A DNA stretch of 64,000 bases from JAKAVN01 sp963796565 (GTDB lineage Bacteria > Desulfobacterota > Binatia > Binatales > Binataceae): positions 1 to 64,000 of the forward strand of contig CAWCMA010000009.1 in NCBI GenBank assembly GCA_963796565.1, in the 5' to 3' direction. A program made the translations under genes and the position numbers. This document shows positions 1-8,155 of this stretch, piece by piece (the first letter of the stretch is position 1; every line of letters starts with the position of its first letter). Below the pieces are notes generated by a model, which worked only from the letters and a program-made list of their open reading frames with translations, was not told the origin of the DNA and did not search any database.

Positions 1-1175
1 ACGCTGAATATGTCTCGGAATTCTACCGGCCCCAGCGCGGCGACCTCATTCTCAATCCTCTCGACGACCGCTGCCCGGTATGGTCGCCGTGGTCGGAATT
101 GCGGCGCGAGAGTTTCCGGATGGACGCCGAGGCGCTGGCGCAGTCGCTGATTCCCGACGTGCCCAACAGCTTCGCCCAAAGCGGCGCCGACCGCTTCTTC
201 AGGCGCTCAGGGCGTACGACGCTGGTCAGCATCTTCGAAACCGCCAAGCCGCAACTCCCCGAGACAATCACGCGTCTGGTCGCGTTGCCGCGCGACCAGC
301 TCAAGCGAGCGCTTACCGGCACGCCGGCGGAGGCGTTGATCGATCCGGGCGCGCACGACCAAGGCGCCGGCATCGTCGCGATGGTGACCAACGCGACCAA
401 TCCGTTCCGGTTTCTGCCGCTCGAGGAGTCGGGCCGCGAGAGATGGAGCGCCGTCGAATGGACCAAAACTCGGCGGGGGTGGCTATTCCTCACCTCGACC
501 GAGGACTCGCGCGCGGCAGCATTGCCTCTGCAAAACGTCTGGCTCGACTGTCTTGTGCGTCTTCTGCTGACGACTGATCTCGACAAGCACAACGATCAGG
601 TCTGGATCGTAATCGACGAGCTCGGCGCGCTCGACTATCAGGGTCAGCTCGAAAATCTCGTCGTGCGCGGACGCAAGCGCGGGCTTTGCGTGGCGCTCGG
701 CTTTCAGGCGGTCTCGCAACTCTATTCGATTTACGGACGCGACCGGACAGTGACGCTGCTGTCCGCGCCGGCGACCAAGCTGATTCTGCGCTCGGACGAG
801 GCCGAGACGGCGGAGTGGGCGAGTCGGACTCTCGGACAGCGCGAGGTGGTGCGGCTGCAGATGACGACGCTGACCGGACCATCGCTCTACCGCGACGGTT
901 TCAACCTCCAGCCGCATCAGACGCTGGAGCGCGTCGTGTTGCCCGCCGAGATTCAGAAGCTTCCGGCGCTCGAAGGCTATCTCTGCATCGCGGGCTACGA
1001 CCGGGCGCGCGTGGCGCTGCAATGGGCCGAGCCAAAGAAATCGGCGCCGGCTTTTGTCCTTCGGAGCGGTTCAGACGACGCCAATCCGGAGCCATCCGCA
1101 AAAGCTCAAACGTCGAACGAGCACCCGAAGAGGGAAGCGGGCGGAGAATCCGCCGCTCGCGGAGGGTGGGATTAA
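1..1175 (+). CDS. TraD/VirD4-like conjugative coupling protein, C-terminal part (5' end outside window)
   Basis: This is a type IV coupling protein, an inner-membrane-associated ATPase that brings the relaxase-DNA complex to the conjugation channel. The reading frame is open from base 3, so the gene starts left of the window and about 390 residues are visible. The first visible residues include NPLDDRCPVWSPWSE, typical of the TraD DNA-binding/ATPase domain. A Walker B-like segment (WIVIDELGAL) lies near visible residue 200, followed by RKRGLCVALGFQAVSQL, the usual post-Walker B helix and sensor region. The Walker A loop must lie upstream and is not seen. The C-terminal 40 residues are polar and low complexity, as in TraD tails. 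The stop is 3 nt before the relaxase start, so the two are probably cotranscribed. I am confident of the family; the exact Tra system is not assigned. Confidence 0.88.
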   Translation, partial: AEYVSEFYRPQRGDLILNPLDDRCPVWSPWSELRRESFRMDAEALAQSLIPDVPNSFAQSGADRFFRRSGRTTLVSIFETAKPQLPETITRLVALPRDQLKRALTGTPAEALIDPGAHDQGAGIVAMVTNATNPFRFLPLEESGRERWSAVEWTKTRRGWLFLTSTEDSRAAALPLQNVWLDCLVRLLLTTDLDKHNDQVWIVIDELGALDYQGQLENLVVRGRKRGLCVALGFQAVSQLYSIYGRDRTVTLLSAPATKLILRSDEAETAEWASRTLGQREVVRLQMTTLTGPSLYRDGFNLQPHQTLERVVLPAEIQKLPALEGYLCIAGYDRARVALQWAEPKKSAPAFVLRSGSDDANPEPSAKAQTSNEHPKREAGGESAARGGWD

Positions 1176-1178
1176 GCG

Positions 1179-3959
1179 ATGCTGGTGATGTCGAAAGGGG
1201 CGCTCACGGTTGGTCAGGCCGCGACCTATTACGAAGAGAAGTACAGCCGCGACGACTATTACACCGAGCAGCAGCGTGTGGTGGGGCGATGGTTCGGGCA
1301 AGCCGCCGCCGAGTTGGGACTGACTGGCGAAATTGCAACGGATGACTTTCGCGCGGCGCTTAGTGGACTCGATCCAAAGACCGGAGCGACTCTGGTTCAC
1401 GCCGCGCAACGCGAGGGCGAGCGGCGCGCCGGATGGGACGCCACCTTCAACGCGCCCAAATCGGTCAGCGTCCAGGCGCTGGTCGGCAGCGACCCGCGTC
1501 TGATCGCCGTTCACCGGGAAGCAGTCGAGCGCGCGCTCATCGAACTCGAGAAGTTCGCTCAAGCGCGCATTCATCGCGGCCAAGAGTGGGTTACCACCGC
1601 CAATGTGGTCGCCGCGCGCTTCGATCATATCGCCGCGCGTCCATCCGAGAACGCGGCGAACGACGGCTACGGTCCCGATCCGCATCTTCATACACACGTT
1701 GTCGTGATGAATATGACGCGCCGTCCCGACGGCGCATGGCGGGGCCTCGATCCGGTCGAGATTTACCGGTCGCAGGCGTTCGCGACCGCAGTCTATCGCG
1801 CGGAGCTTGCGCGTCAGGTTCAGAAGCTTGGCTATGCGATCAGCGTCACGGGTGGAGATGGCCGCTGGGAGCTTGAAGGTTACAGCCGTGAGCAGGTGAT
1901 GGCCTTCTCGCAGCGCCGCCAGGATATCGAGCAGGAGCTGGCGCGGCTCGGCGTGAACGGGGCGGGAGCGGCGCAGATCGCCGCGCATCGCTCTCGATTG
2001 GCGAAAGACCGGCGCGACGAAGAGGCGCTCAAGGTCGAGTGGCGTCAGCGCGCCGACGCTTACGACATCAAGGTCGATGTCATTGCCGCAAAGGCGCTCA
2101 ACCTTGGAAGCCTGTGGCGGCAGAGTGACGCGCCAACGCTCACGGAGAACGTGCGCGTGACGGTCGCGCATGCGACCGAGCGCGACGCAATTCCCGATCG
2201 GCGCGAGCTTGAGACGTTCGCGCTCCAGCACACGATGGGCCGGAGCATTTTGGAGGAGGTGCGCGTCGCCGTCGAACGCCACCGCGATGACGGCAAGCTG
2301 ATCGCTATCGAACCGAGCCATCGTCATCCAATCGGATCGTTCACCACGCCCGAGATGGCCGCGCTTGAAGACGACAACATCGCCCTCATGCGTGAGAGCC
2401 AGAGCAAGGCATCACCGGTCGCGGAGACCGAGAAGATCTGGCGATGGGCGGCCCGGCGAGGTCTCGCGCCCGAACAGGCCGCCGCGGCCGAAGTGACGCT
2501 CTCGACTCGCGACTGGCTAAGCGCAATCGACGGTCGCGCCGGCGCCGCCAAGACCACCACCGTCGGAGCAATCCGTGAATTCGCGCAGGAGCAGGGCTCC
2601 TTCGTACGCGGCTTCGGTCCCACCAGCGGCAGCGTCAAGGCGCTGACTGAAGCCGGAGTGCTGTCGCGCACGGTCGCCAGCCTGCTCGAGAATCCGCCGC
2701 CCGAAAAGCACGGTAGGGAATTTTGGATTGTCGATGAATCGAGTCTGCTCGCCACCCGGCAGGTGAACCGGCTGCTCCGTTTGGCGAAGGATGCGGGCGT
2801 TGAGCGGATCGTCTTCGTCGGGGACCAACGCCAGCATCACGCGATTGAAGCCGGGCGTCCGGTCTACCAGATGCAGCAGGCCGGAATGACCATCGCGTTG
2901 CTCAATGTTATCCGCCGCCAGCGCGATCCTGAACTGCGCCGCGCCGTCGAACTCGCATCGGCGGGCAAGGCCGCGGAGGTGATCGAGGCGCTCAGACGAC
3001 AAGATCGCATCACCCAAATCGCGCCCGCTGTCGATCGCTACCGGGCGATCGCCGAAGATTATCTGCGCTCTTACGAGGCTGGCCAACGGACGCTGGTGGT
3101 AAGCCCCGCCAACGAGGAGCGGCGCGAACTCAACCGGACAATTCGGGAACTGTTGGTTGAGCGCGGCCAGGTCACACGCGAAGGAATCGACCTGCCGATC
3201 CTGACCAGTCTCGATCTGACCCGCGCGCAACGGGCGCATGCGCGCCATTACGCCGTGGGCGACGTGGTCCGCTACCGGCGGGGCAGTGTGAAGCTCGGAA
3301 TCGAGCGCGGCAGCTACGCCACGGTCGAGGCTTCGGATATCCGCCACGACCGGCTGACGATCAAAACGAGCGTGGGTGTCTCCGTAAGCTACGCGCCGGA
3401 ACGGCTCAAAGGCGTCGAGGTCTTCCGGCCGGAGTCGCGCACGCTCGCCCTTGGCGACCGGATTCAGTTCCGGGCTCCCGACCGTGCGCTCAAAGTCGCC
3501 AACGGCGAGTTCGCGGCCATCAGAGCGATCGATGACAAACAGGTCCAACTCCGGTTGGACGACGGCCGCGAAATTAGCGCCGCCACGCCGCGGCTCCGGC
3601 ATATCGACTACGGTTACGCCTCGACTTCGCATTCAAGTCAGGGCGCAACCGTCGATCGCGTCATCGTCAACATCGACACCACGCGCAGCGTCAAGCTGGT
3701 CAATCAACGCCAGTTCTATGTCTCGATCAGCAGAGCGCGGCATGACGCGCGGATTTACACGGACGACGCAACCACGCTGGCTCGCGCGGTTGGGCGTGAG
3801 CAGCTCAAGCCAACCGCCCTCGAACATCTGTCGCCCGCGCAACGGCCGAATTCCCGGAATTACAAGGCGGTCGAGATCGACGACCCGGCCGCCACGCGGC
3901 TCAAGCCGGGCATACGTCAGGAACAAAGGCTCGACCAGGGCAGAGGAATCAGATGGTGA
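1179..3959 (+). CDS. MobF-family conjugative relaxase-helicase (TraI/TrwC-like)
   Basis: A 926-residue protein predicted to nick the transfer origin, attach covalently to the 5' end and unwind the strand for conjugation. The N-terminal TrwC relaxase domain has paired tyrosines (Tyr17/18 and Tyr27/28) and the metal-binding His triad HLHTH at residues 169-173. The C-terminal half is a SF1 helicase: Walker A GRAGAAKT at 452-459, Walker B VDESSL, motif III VFVGDQRQ, and late motifs TSHSSQGATVD and YVSISRARHD. The second glycine usual in Walker A is alanine here, which looks like a lineage variant. A GGAGG sequence lies 13 nt before the start; ATG 1188 is an alternative start. Family known, length normal. 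It is directly downstream of the coupling-protein gene, so the two form a DNA-processing operon. Confidence 0.93.
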   Translation: MLVMSKGALTVGQAATYYEEKYSRDDYYTEQQRVVGRWFGQAAAELGLTGEIATDDFRAALSGLDPKTGATLVHAAQREGERRAGWDATFNAPKSVSVQALVGSDPRLIAVHREAVERALIELEKFAQARIHRGQEWVTTANVVAARFDHIAARPSENAANDGYGPDPHLHTHVVVMNMTRRPDGAWRGLDPVEIYRSQAFATAVYRAELARQVQKLGYAISVTGGDGRWELEGYSREQVMAFSQRRQDIEQELARLGVNGAGAAQIAAHRSRLAKDRRDEEALKVEWRQRADAYDIKVDVIAAKALNLGSLWRQSDAPTLTENVRVTVAHATERDAIPDRRELETFALQHTMGRSILEEVRVAVERHRDDGKLIAIEPSHRHPIGSFTTPEMAALEDDNIALMRESQSKASPVAETEKIWRWAARRGLAPEQAAAAEVTLSTRDWLSAIDGRAGAAKTTTVGAIREFAQEQGSFVRGFGPTSGSVKALTEAGVLSRTVASLLENPPPEKHGREFWIVDESSLLATRQVNRLLRLAKDAGVERIVFVGDQRQHHAIEAGRPVYQMQQAGMTIALLNVIRRQRDPELRRAVELASAGKAAEVIEALRRQDRITQIAPAVDRYRAIAEDYLRSYEAGQRTLVVSPANEERRELNRTIRELLVERGQVTREGIDLPILTSLDLTRAQRAHARHYAVGDVVRYRRGSVKLGIERGSYATVEASDIRHDRLTIKTSVGVSVSYAPERLKGVEVFRPESRTLALGDRIQFRAPDRALKVANGEFAAIRAIDDKQVQLRLDDGREISAATPRLRHIDYGYASTSHSSQGATVDRVIVNIDTTRSVKLVNQRQFYVSISRARHDARIYTDDATTLARAVGREQLKPTALEHLSPAQRPNSRNYKAVEIDDPAATRLKPGIRQEQRLDQGRGIRW

Positions 3960-4029
3960 GGTTTCGTGATACGCCGGGCCGCTCTGTCATCGCATGAACG
4001 GCGCGCTAGGACGAAGAGGAGTTAGCGTC

Positions 4030-4758
4030 ATGAACTTTTGCACCAGATGCGGTTCGCGACTCGTTGAAAGAGAGAGCTGTCTTCGCTGTGGGGCGCGCCG
4101 CTATTCAGCGCGGCGTTCCGCGCCGACTGAAGAGCATCCCCCGGCAGGAGATTTCCCGCCATTCGTCTTCGGATACACCGAGCGGACTCTTCTGAATCTC
4201 GTCGAGCGCCAGCGTCAAGTGCGAGTGCCGTTCAGCTACATCAGCGGAACCGTCATCGACATCCAGACGCACGAGGATACGAGTCACCCGCTCAGGATTG
4301 GCGTCTGGTCGCAGGAAGATGATCCCGCGACCGGACCGCGGTCGCCGATCGTCGGCCACGAATGGCAACCTTTCAGGCATCACGTAATTCGCCTCAAGTT
4401 GGGAAGCGGCATCGAGCGATCTTTTGCGCTGAGGCAGTTTCGATTCACTGCCCGCGCCAGCCACCGCATCACGCTGATCTTTCCGGTCGGCGCAGCTCGC
4501 GCACTCAACTCGATTTATGACTACGCAGCAATCGGAGCGGTCAACTACAGGACTGGCGACCAGAGGTGGAGCACCGCTCACGCGGAGATTCATCACGTGC
4601 GTGACCATCTCCCTTCATCCGAATCGAAACGGTTTCTCTCCGGTGTTGCCAATCATCTCGATGGACTCTGCCGACGTTGCCTGCGGCTGTTCAACCCCTA
4701 TCGACGCAGCGTGATCCGCAAGCCGTCCGGCGCAGCGCATGCAGGGCTGAGGCAATGA
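4030..4758 (+). CDS. zinc-ribbon hypothetical protein of the conjugative element
   Basis: This 242-residue protein is not recognised as a named family. Two CxxC pairs near the N-terminus (CTRCG and CLRCG) form a likely zinc ribbon, followed by a variable linker and a mixed alpha/beta region. A third pair, CRRC, lies near the C-terminus. I chose ATG 4030 over the in-frame ATG 3994 because AGAGGAG lies 8 nt before it, while 3994 has no ribosome-binding site and the zinc ribbon begins directly after 4030. It follows the relaxase on the same strand and is probably part of the element's accessory operon. No catalytic motif is visible. A role in DNA or protein binding is inference from the zinc ribbon alone. 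Confidence 0.7.
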   Translation: MNFCTRCGSRLVERESCLRCGARRYSARRSAPTEEHPPAGDFPPFVFGYTERTLLNLVERQRQVRVPFSYISGTVIDIQTHEDTSHPLRIGVWSQEDDPATGPRSPIVGHEWQPFRHHVIRLKLGSGIERSFALRQFRFTARASHRITLIFPVGAARALNSIYDYAAIGAVNYRTGDQRWSTAHAEIHHVRDHLPSSESKRFLSGVANHLDGLCRRCLRLFNPYRRSVIRKPSGAAHAGLRQ

Positions 4759-5058
4759 TGAAACTGAGCACCGTTGCGCGGGAGCGCATGAAAGCCACGC
4801 CCGGCATTGCGCGCGCTGCGCTCAAGTCCGCCGCGCCATCCCCGATCGGGGATTCGCTGCGCTGGTCACGGCGGCCTTGCACGGCTTCGCACGCGCTCGT
4901 GGGTGGCGGAGCTTTGCTCCGCATCGAGTCCTTTTTCGCCGTCGCCCTTCCACAATTGGTTGAGAAGGGCGGCGGGAAAAAATGGCGCTGGGTTTTGAAG
5001 CCCAAGCCATGTGCGCCCTGCCGCAAGAGCGGAAGCGGGCGCCAAAAAGAGCAATGCG
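4759..5058. other. non-coding stretch with two short palindromes
   Basis: No convincing gene is seen in these 300 bases. An ATGATG overlapping the previous stop opens a plus-strand frame, but its product is compositionally odd and runs through the two cysteine-rich genes downstream in another frame. The stretch contains a perfect 16-bp palindrome at 4838-4853 and a 7-bp stem with a TTT loop at 4906-4922. Confidence 0.5.
4906..4922. repeat. perfect hairpin, 7-bp stem and 3-nt loop
   Basis: GCGGAGC, loop TTT, GCTCCGC. A short T run follows about 8 nt later, too far for a classical intrinsic terminator. It resembles the smaller GGAGC-GTT-GCTCC hairpin in the amidase gene near 37287. Confidence 0.55.
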
Positions 5059-5271
5059 ATGCGTCACTACAAATGCGATCCGCGCTGGATCACGGTCAGG
5101 TTCAAGGGCAGCACATGCGCGCGCTGCAAGCGCCCGATTCATCCGGGCGAGCGGGCATTCTTCTACCCAGAGGATCGTTCGCTTTACTGCGACGGCGACG
5201 ATTGCGGCCAGTCGGCGAGCCGCGAGTTTTCGGCGCGCGCGTTCGACGAGGAGAACAACACTTCGATGTAA
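5059..5271 (+). CDS. small cysteine-rich (zinc finger-like) protein
   Basis: A 70-residue protein starting MRHYKCDPRW. It has a CARC pair near residue 20 and CDGDDC near residue 45, a spacing consistent with one or two zinc sites. An upstream in-frame ATG at 5011 adds a basic stretch without support. The following 61-residue gene starts 11 nt after the stop and also carries cysteine pairs. Both are probably small DNA-processing or regulatory accessories of the conjugative element. No family is recognised; function unknown. Confidence 0.6.
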   Translation: MRHYKCDPRWITVRFKGSTCARCKRPIHPGERAFFYPEDRSLYCDGDDCGQSASREFSARAFDEENNTSM

Positions 5272-5282
5272 GGAGTAACGCC

Positions 5283-5468
5283 ATGTACCAGGGAGACTGC
5301 GCTCGTTGCGGGCGGAAAGTACGGAGTGACGAGAATTATCTGAAGGCCCACCTGTGGGCCAGCACCGCCGTATTTCACTGGTCTTGTTTTGTCGTCCTGA
5401 TGAAGGAGCACGGCGAGACGGCAGCGGAAGACGCCACCTGGAAGGCGAGCAGGGTTACACGAAGCTGA
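5283..5468 (+). CDS. small cysteine-containing protein
   Basis: A 61-residue protein beginning MYQGDCARCGRKV. The start is fixed by AAGGAG at 5270-5275, 7 nt before the ATG. It has an N-terminal CARC pair and a later HWSC, together a plausible CCHC zinc site. It sits between another small cysteine-rich gene and ssb in a tight plus-strand series. Function unknown. Confidence 0.6.
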   Translation: MYQGDCARCGRKVRSDENYLKAHLWASTAVFHWSCFVVLMKEHGETAAEDATWKASRVTRS

Positions 5469-5477
5469 AAAACAAAA

Positions 5478-5511
5478 GCTCCGTGCCGGGCTGCTATCCC
5501 GGACACGGAGC
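5478..5511 (-). terminator. strong stem-loop before ssb; intrinsic-terminator shape on the minus strand
   Basis: An 8-bp outer stem (GCTCCGTG/CACGGAGC) stacks on a 5-bp inner stem (CCGGG/CCCGG) with one bulged A and a 7-nt loop. Read on the minus strand, the stem is followed by TTTTGTTTTT, the textbook Rho-independent terminator layout. On the plus strand no T run follows, and the ssb ribosome-binding site begins only 5 nt later. It could therefore stop antisense transcription, or act as a 5'-leader structure for ssb. No minus-strand gene is called nearby, which makes the first role unexplained. Confidence 0.6.
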
Positions 5512-5529
5512 GCAAAAGGAGAAACGGTC

Positions 5530-5931
5530 ATGTCGCTAAACAAGGTAATGGTTATCGGCCACCTCGGGCAAGACCCGGAGATCCGTTACACGCCGACCGG
5601 AGTTCCGGTCGTGAACTTCTCGGTCGCGACCGACGAGCAGTACACCGACAACGACGGCAAACACCACGAGCGGACGGAGTGGCACAGGGTCGTGGTCATC
5701 GGAAAGATCGCCCTGACCTGCAACGAGTACCTCAAGAAGGGACGGCAGGTTTTCGTCGAGGGCCGATTGCACAATCGCGAATTCGAAACCAAGAACGACG
5801 GACGCAAACAGCGCCGCACCGAAATCGTCGCGAGCCGCGTCCAATTCCTCGGAGCGCCGCCGGCCGAGAAGGTTGACGAAACCGGATCAGACGATTCGAC
5901 GCTTTCCGTCGAATCGGAAGCGCCCTTCTGA
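5530..5931 (+). CDS. ssb: single-stranded DNA-binding protein
   Basis: A 133-residue OB-fold protein that coats single-stranded DNA; element-borne copies protect the transferred strand. It begins MSLNKVMVIGHLGQDPE, the standard SSB start, and contains RTEWHRVVVIGK, YLKKGRQVFVEGRL and a second-half strand pattern typical of the OB fold. The tail is short and ends EAPF, keeping the terminal Pro-Phe of the partner-binding tip but with fewer acidic residues than chromosomal SSBs. AAGGAG lies 8 nt before the ATG. It lies in the element between small cysteine-rich genes and the excisionase, so it is probably the element's own SSB and not the chromosomal copy. Confidence 0.95.
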   Translation: MSLNKVMVIGHLGQDPEIRYTPTGVPVVNFSVATDEQYTDNDGKHHERTEWHRVVVIGKIALTCNEYLKKGRQVFVEGRLHNREFETKNDGRKQRRTEIVASRVQFLGAPPAEKVDETGSDDSTLSVESEAPF

Positions 5932-5999
5932 AGGCGAGATAAGGGCGACTGTGATCTTGCAGTCGCCCATCCCGCTTTATGAGCAAGGAGGGACTTGCC

Positions 6000-6232
6000 G
6001 TGGTCGAATATCTCACTACTCGGAAGCGGCCGAGATGCTGCGGGTCAAACCGAAAACTCTCAAGAACATGAAGGCCAGGGGCGTCTTCAGCGAGGGCGTG
6101 CACTTCTTCCGGCGGCAGGGTCTTGGACCTCGATGGAAGCGCGACGCGCTTGTAGAGTGGCTTGAAGGCGATCATCAGGTCGCCGAGAAGTTTCCGTTGG
6201 CCGAGCCCGGCGGGAGAAATCTGGGGCAGTAA
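6000..6232 (+). pseudogene. xis: excisionase/AlpA-like helix-turn-helix protein, frameshifted near the start
   Basis: Joining two frames gives a 77-residue MerR/Xis-type winged-helix protein of the kind that directs excision by the neighbouring integrase. AAGGAGG at 5985-5991 is 8 nt before GTG 6000, which reads VVEYLTTR. The match then jumps to another frame reading EAAEMLRVKPKTLKNMKARG and ending WKRDALVEWLEGD. Restoring one G in the CGG at about 6021-6023 rejoins the two into a standard excisionase N-terminus. Without the shift the only open frame begins inside ssb with no ribosome-binding site. The gene ends exactly where the integrase GTG begins. Either a real inactivating deletion or a single-base assembly error. 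Confidence 0.7.
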
Positions 6233-7605
6233 GTGGGCGTCACGGTCGTCACCAACCAGCACGGCTATCTGCGCTTCCGGATTTTCTGGAAGGGTTCGGA
6301 TATCGCTGTCTCGACCCGTTTTCGCGACGACGGTCCCCATGGTCGCAACGCGCGGCTGGTGGCGGCCAAAGCGATTCTGATCGAAGAGAAACTCCAGAAG
6401 GGCGCCGAGCTTCATCGCGCATTGCTCGAAGTGCTTGGCGATTGCCCGCCGCGACTGATGCCGGCCGCGCCTCCGGCGTCGAAAGCTAGAACGTTGCGGA
6501 GCTACTACGACGAATGGATCGAGAGAAGAGTGCCACCGTTAGTTCGAATCTCGACGGCGAAGAGACATCGACTCTGCTTCGAAGCGATCATCCTACCGGA
6601 GTTTGGCTCCGCGCTCTTCGAGGACATGACCAAGAGTCGCCTCGAAGCGTTCCGCGCCAAGCTGTTGCGCGGCAAGACGAAGCGGGGAACCACTCGCACG
6701 GTTAAGGCGGTGCGCAACATCATCGACTGGCATCTCAGGTCTCTTTGGCGCGACGCGGAACGCGAAGGGTGTTCAGGTCCGTTCCCACGGCTCGATTGGC
6801 CGCGTGCGCATCGTGCGAAGCCGGACCCCTTCGACGCCGAGGAACGCGAAGCCATCCTGGCGTGGTTCGAGCAACATGATTCCTACTGGAATCCGTGGCT
6901 GTTCTTTCTGTTCTGGACCGGTATGCGCCATGGCGAAGCTGCAGCGCTTCGATGGAGCGACATCGATCTGAAGCGGCGAATCGTCTCGATATCGAGGAGT
7001 CGCGATTCGGGCGAAGAGAACGCACCCAAGACTTCGGGATCGGTTCGGGAAATCCCGCTGCTCCCGTGGGTCATCGATCTACGTTGAGCGCCTGCCCCGG
7101 CAGCTTCACTCCGACGGCAGAGGAATTCGTGTTCCTGACGCCAGAGGGAAAGCCGATGACCGACACTTGGTGGCCCAAGCGAGGAGCCGCGCGGCATCCG
7201 CAGGACGAAGATTCGAAGGGCATCTGGTTCAGGTGTTTGAGAAGCTGCGGGATCAGGCCGCGGAAGTTCTACAGCACGCGGCACACGTTCATCGCCTGGG
7301 CGTTATCCGAAGGAGCTAACCTTAAGGGGCTCGCGGAATACTGCGGAACGTCGGTTCAGATGATCGAGCAGAGCTACGGAAGGTTCATGCGCAAGGACTT
7401 CCTCGGACCGCTCATCGGCGCACGTCCGGAGAGTCTTCGCGAAGCGGCGGTTGGGGGAAAAACCGGACCCCTGACCGGACCCCCCAAGGGGGTTTCGGAA
7501 AAAAGGCCCGAATTTCCTAGAGAATTTTGGTGGAGGCGGGGGGAATTGAACCCCCGTCCGAAAACCGCCGAGCGGTGGCCACTACACGCTTATTCCGCGA
7601 TTTAA
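6233..7605 (+). pseudogene. int: tyrosine-type integrase of the conjugative element, frameshifted in the catalytic domain
   Basis: A site-specific recombinase that integrates and excises the element. The first frame (6233-7087, 284 residues, GTG start directly after the xis stop) carries the arm-binding and core-binding domains and the first catalytic Arg in TGMRHGEAA near residue 229, then stops after PWVIDLR. The rest is in another frame: FVFLTPEGKPMTDTWW, then KFYSTRHTFI (box II Arg-His) and MIEQSYGRFM with the nucleophilic Tyr. A net loss of one base (or gain of two) around 7070-7110 explains the break. The 3' end reads into the ssrA 3' end, as expected for an integrase facing its attachment site. 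Degraded or misassembled; without repair no active recombinase is made. Confidence 0.8.
7528..7565. other. att: probable attachment-site core (3' end of ssrA)
   Basis: The integrase coding sequence runs into the last bases of ssrA (T-arm, acceptor strand and CCA). Many tyrosine integrases recombine at tRNA or tmRNA 3' ends and restore the gene. The matching repeat would lie left of base 1, outside the window, so the core length cannot be measured here. Confidence 0.6.
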
Positions 7606-7885
7606 TCTCGCCGCCTCAACGCCCGCGGACGGGCTGTGCTGCGGCCAGCCACTTTGCGTTTCGGGTGCGCGCCCAAGTGGCCGACGGCGTTTCCCTAGCC
7701 CACTAAATGACGCCCCGACCCGCTGTCATGGGCGAACAGCGGCGGGACGCTAGCGGCCCTTAGGCCGCCAGAGCGTAACCGTTATTGTCTGCGGGTAAAT
7801 TTCGCAGTCTGTTTGTTTAACGGGATAACAGCACCCCGGCGTGCGACCACGGCCGTCTTGTTTCCGTCGAACCCGGTTCGCCCCC
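7528..7885 (-). ncRNA. ssrA: transfer-messenger RNA (tmRNA)
   Basis: A 358-nt tmRNA on the minus strand that rescues stalled ribosomes. The 5' end GGGGGCG pairs with the 3' CGCCTCC (one G-U) before ACCA. Next to the 5' arm is GGTTCGACGG, the conserved tmRNA D-loop region. The 3' arm has a T-stem GGGGG/CCCCC with loop TTCAATT. The tag frame lies at 7759-7791 (minus): GCA GAC AAT AAC GGT TAC GCT CTG GCG GCC TAA, encoding ADNNGYALAA, with the normal -ALAA degradation ending. GC-rich pairs consistent with pseudoknots follow. The encoded CCA is intact, so the inserted element has not damaged the RNA. Confidence 0.95.
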
Positions 7886-8155
7886 ATTCTTGGGCAAGCC
7901 TTGCGACTCGCGTCAGCCGTTACGCTACACCTAATGTAAGGACTGCGAGCGGAGCGCGCAATCTCCAACGGTCGCGCGCGGCGTGCAATCGCCAATTTCG
8001 GGGCGCAGCATGCAAGCGCGATATCGGTTTGCGACGCGGACGCCCGTTTGGCGCAGGCTGGAGTTCGTGTAGCTTAGATCGTTAAGCGACAGCGAAACCG
8101 CGTCCTACACGAGCGCCGGATTGGCCCGGTACGTGTGCCCGGCCAGCGCGAAACG
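7886..8155. other. intergenic region between ssrA and the carbamoyltransferase, with a leader hairpin
   Basis: No gene seen. It should hold the ssrA promoter (reading left) and the promoter and leader of the carbamoyltransferase (reading right). A stem TCGTGTAG (8065-8072) / CTACACGA (8105-8112), extendable to 10 bp, closes a 32-nt loop about 45 nt upstream of the carbamoyltransferase start. No known riboswitch class is recognised in it. Confidence 0.45.

Noticed and set aside
1071..2327. 418-residue minus-strand frame opposite the relaxase
   Set aside because: The relaxase frame carries all catalytic motifs; the antisense one has none.
4755..5468. plus-strand frame from the ATGATG overlapping the zinc-ribbon gene stop
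   Set aside because: Odd composition, no ribosome-binding site, and it overlaps two better-supported cysteine-rich genes; only its last part (from 5283) is accepted as a separate gene.
7528..7605. ordinary tRNA at the integrase end
   Set aside because: The 5' half, tag frame ending ALAA and acceptor pairing 358 nt away show this is tmRNA.
8063..8114. tRNA-like or small RNA gene before the carbamoyltransferase
   Set aside because: Only one stem is visible, with no T-loop or acceptor features; treated as a leader hairpin.
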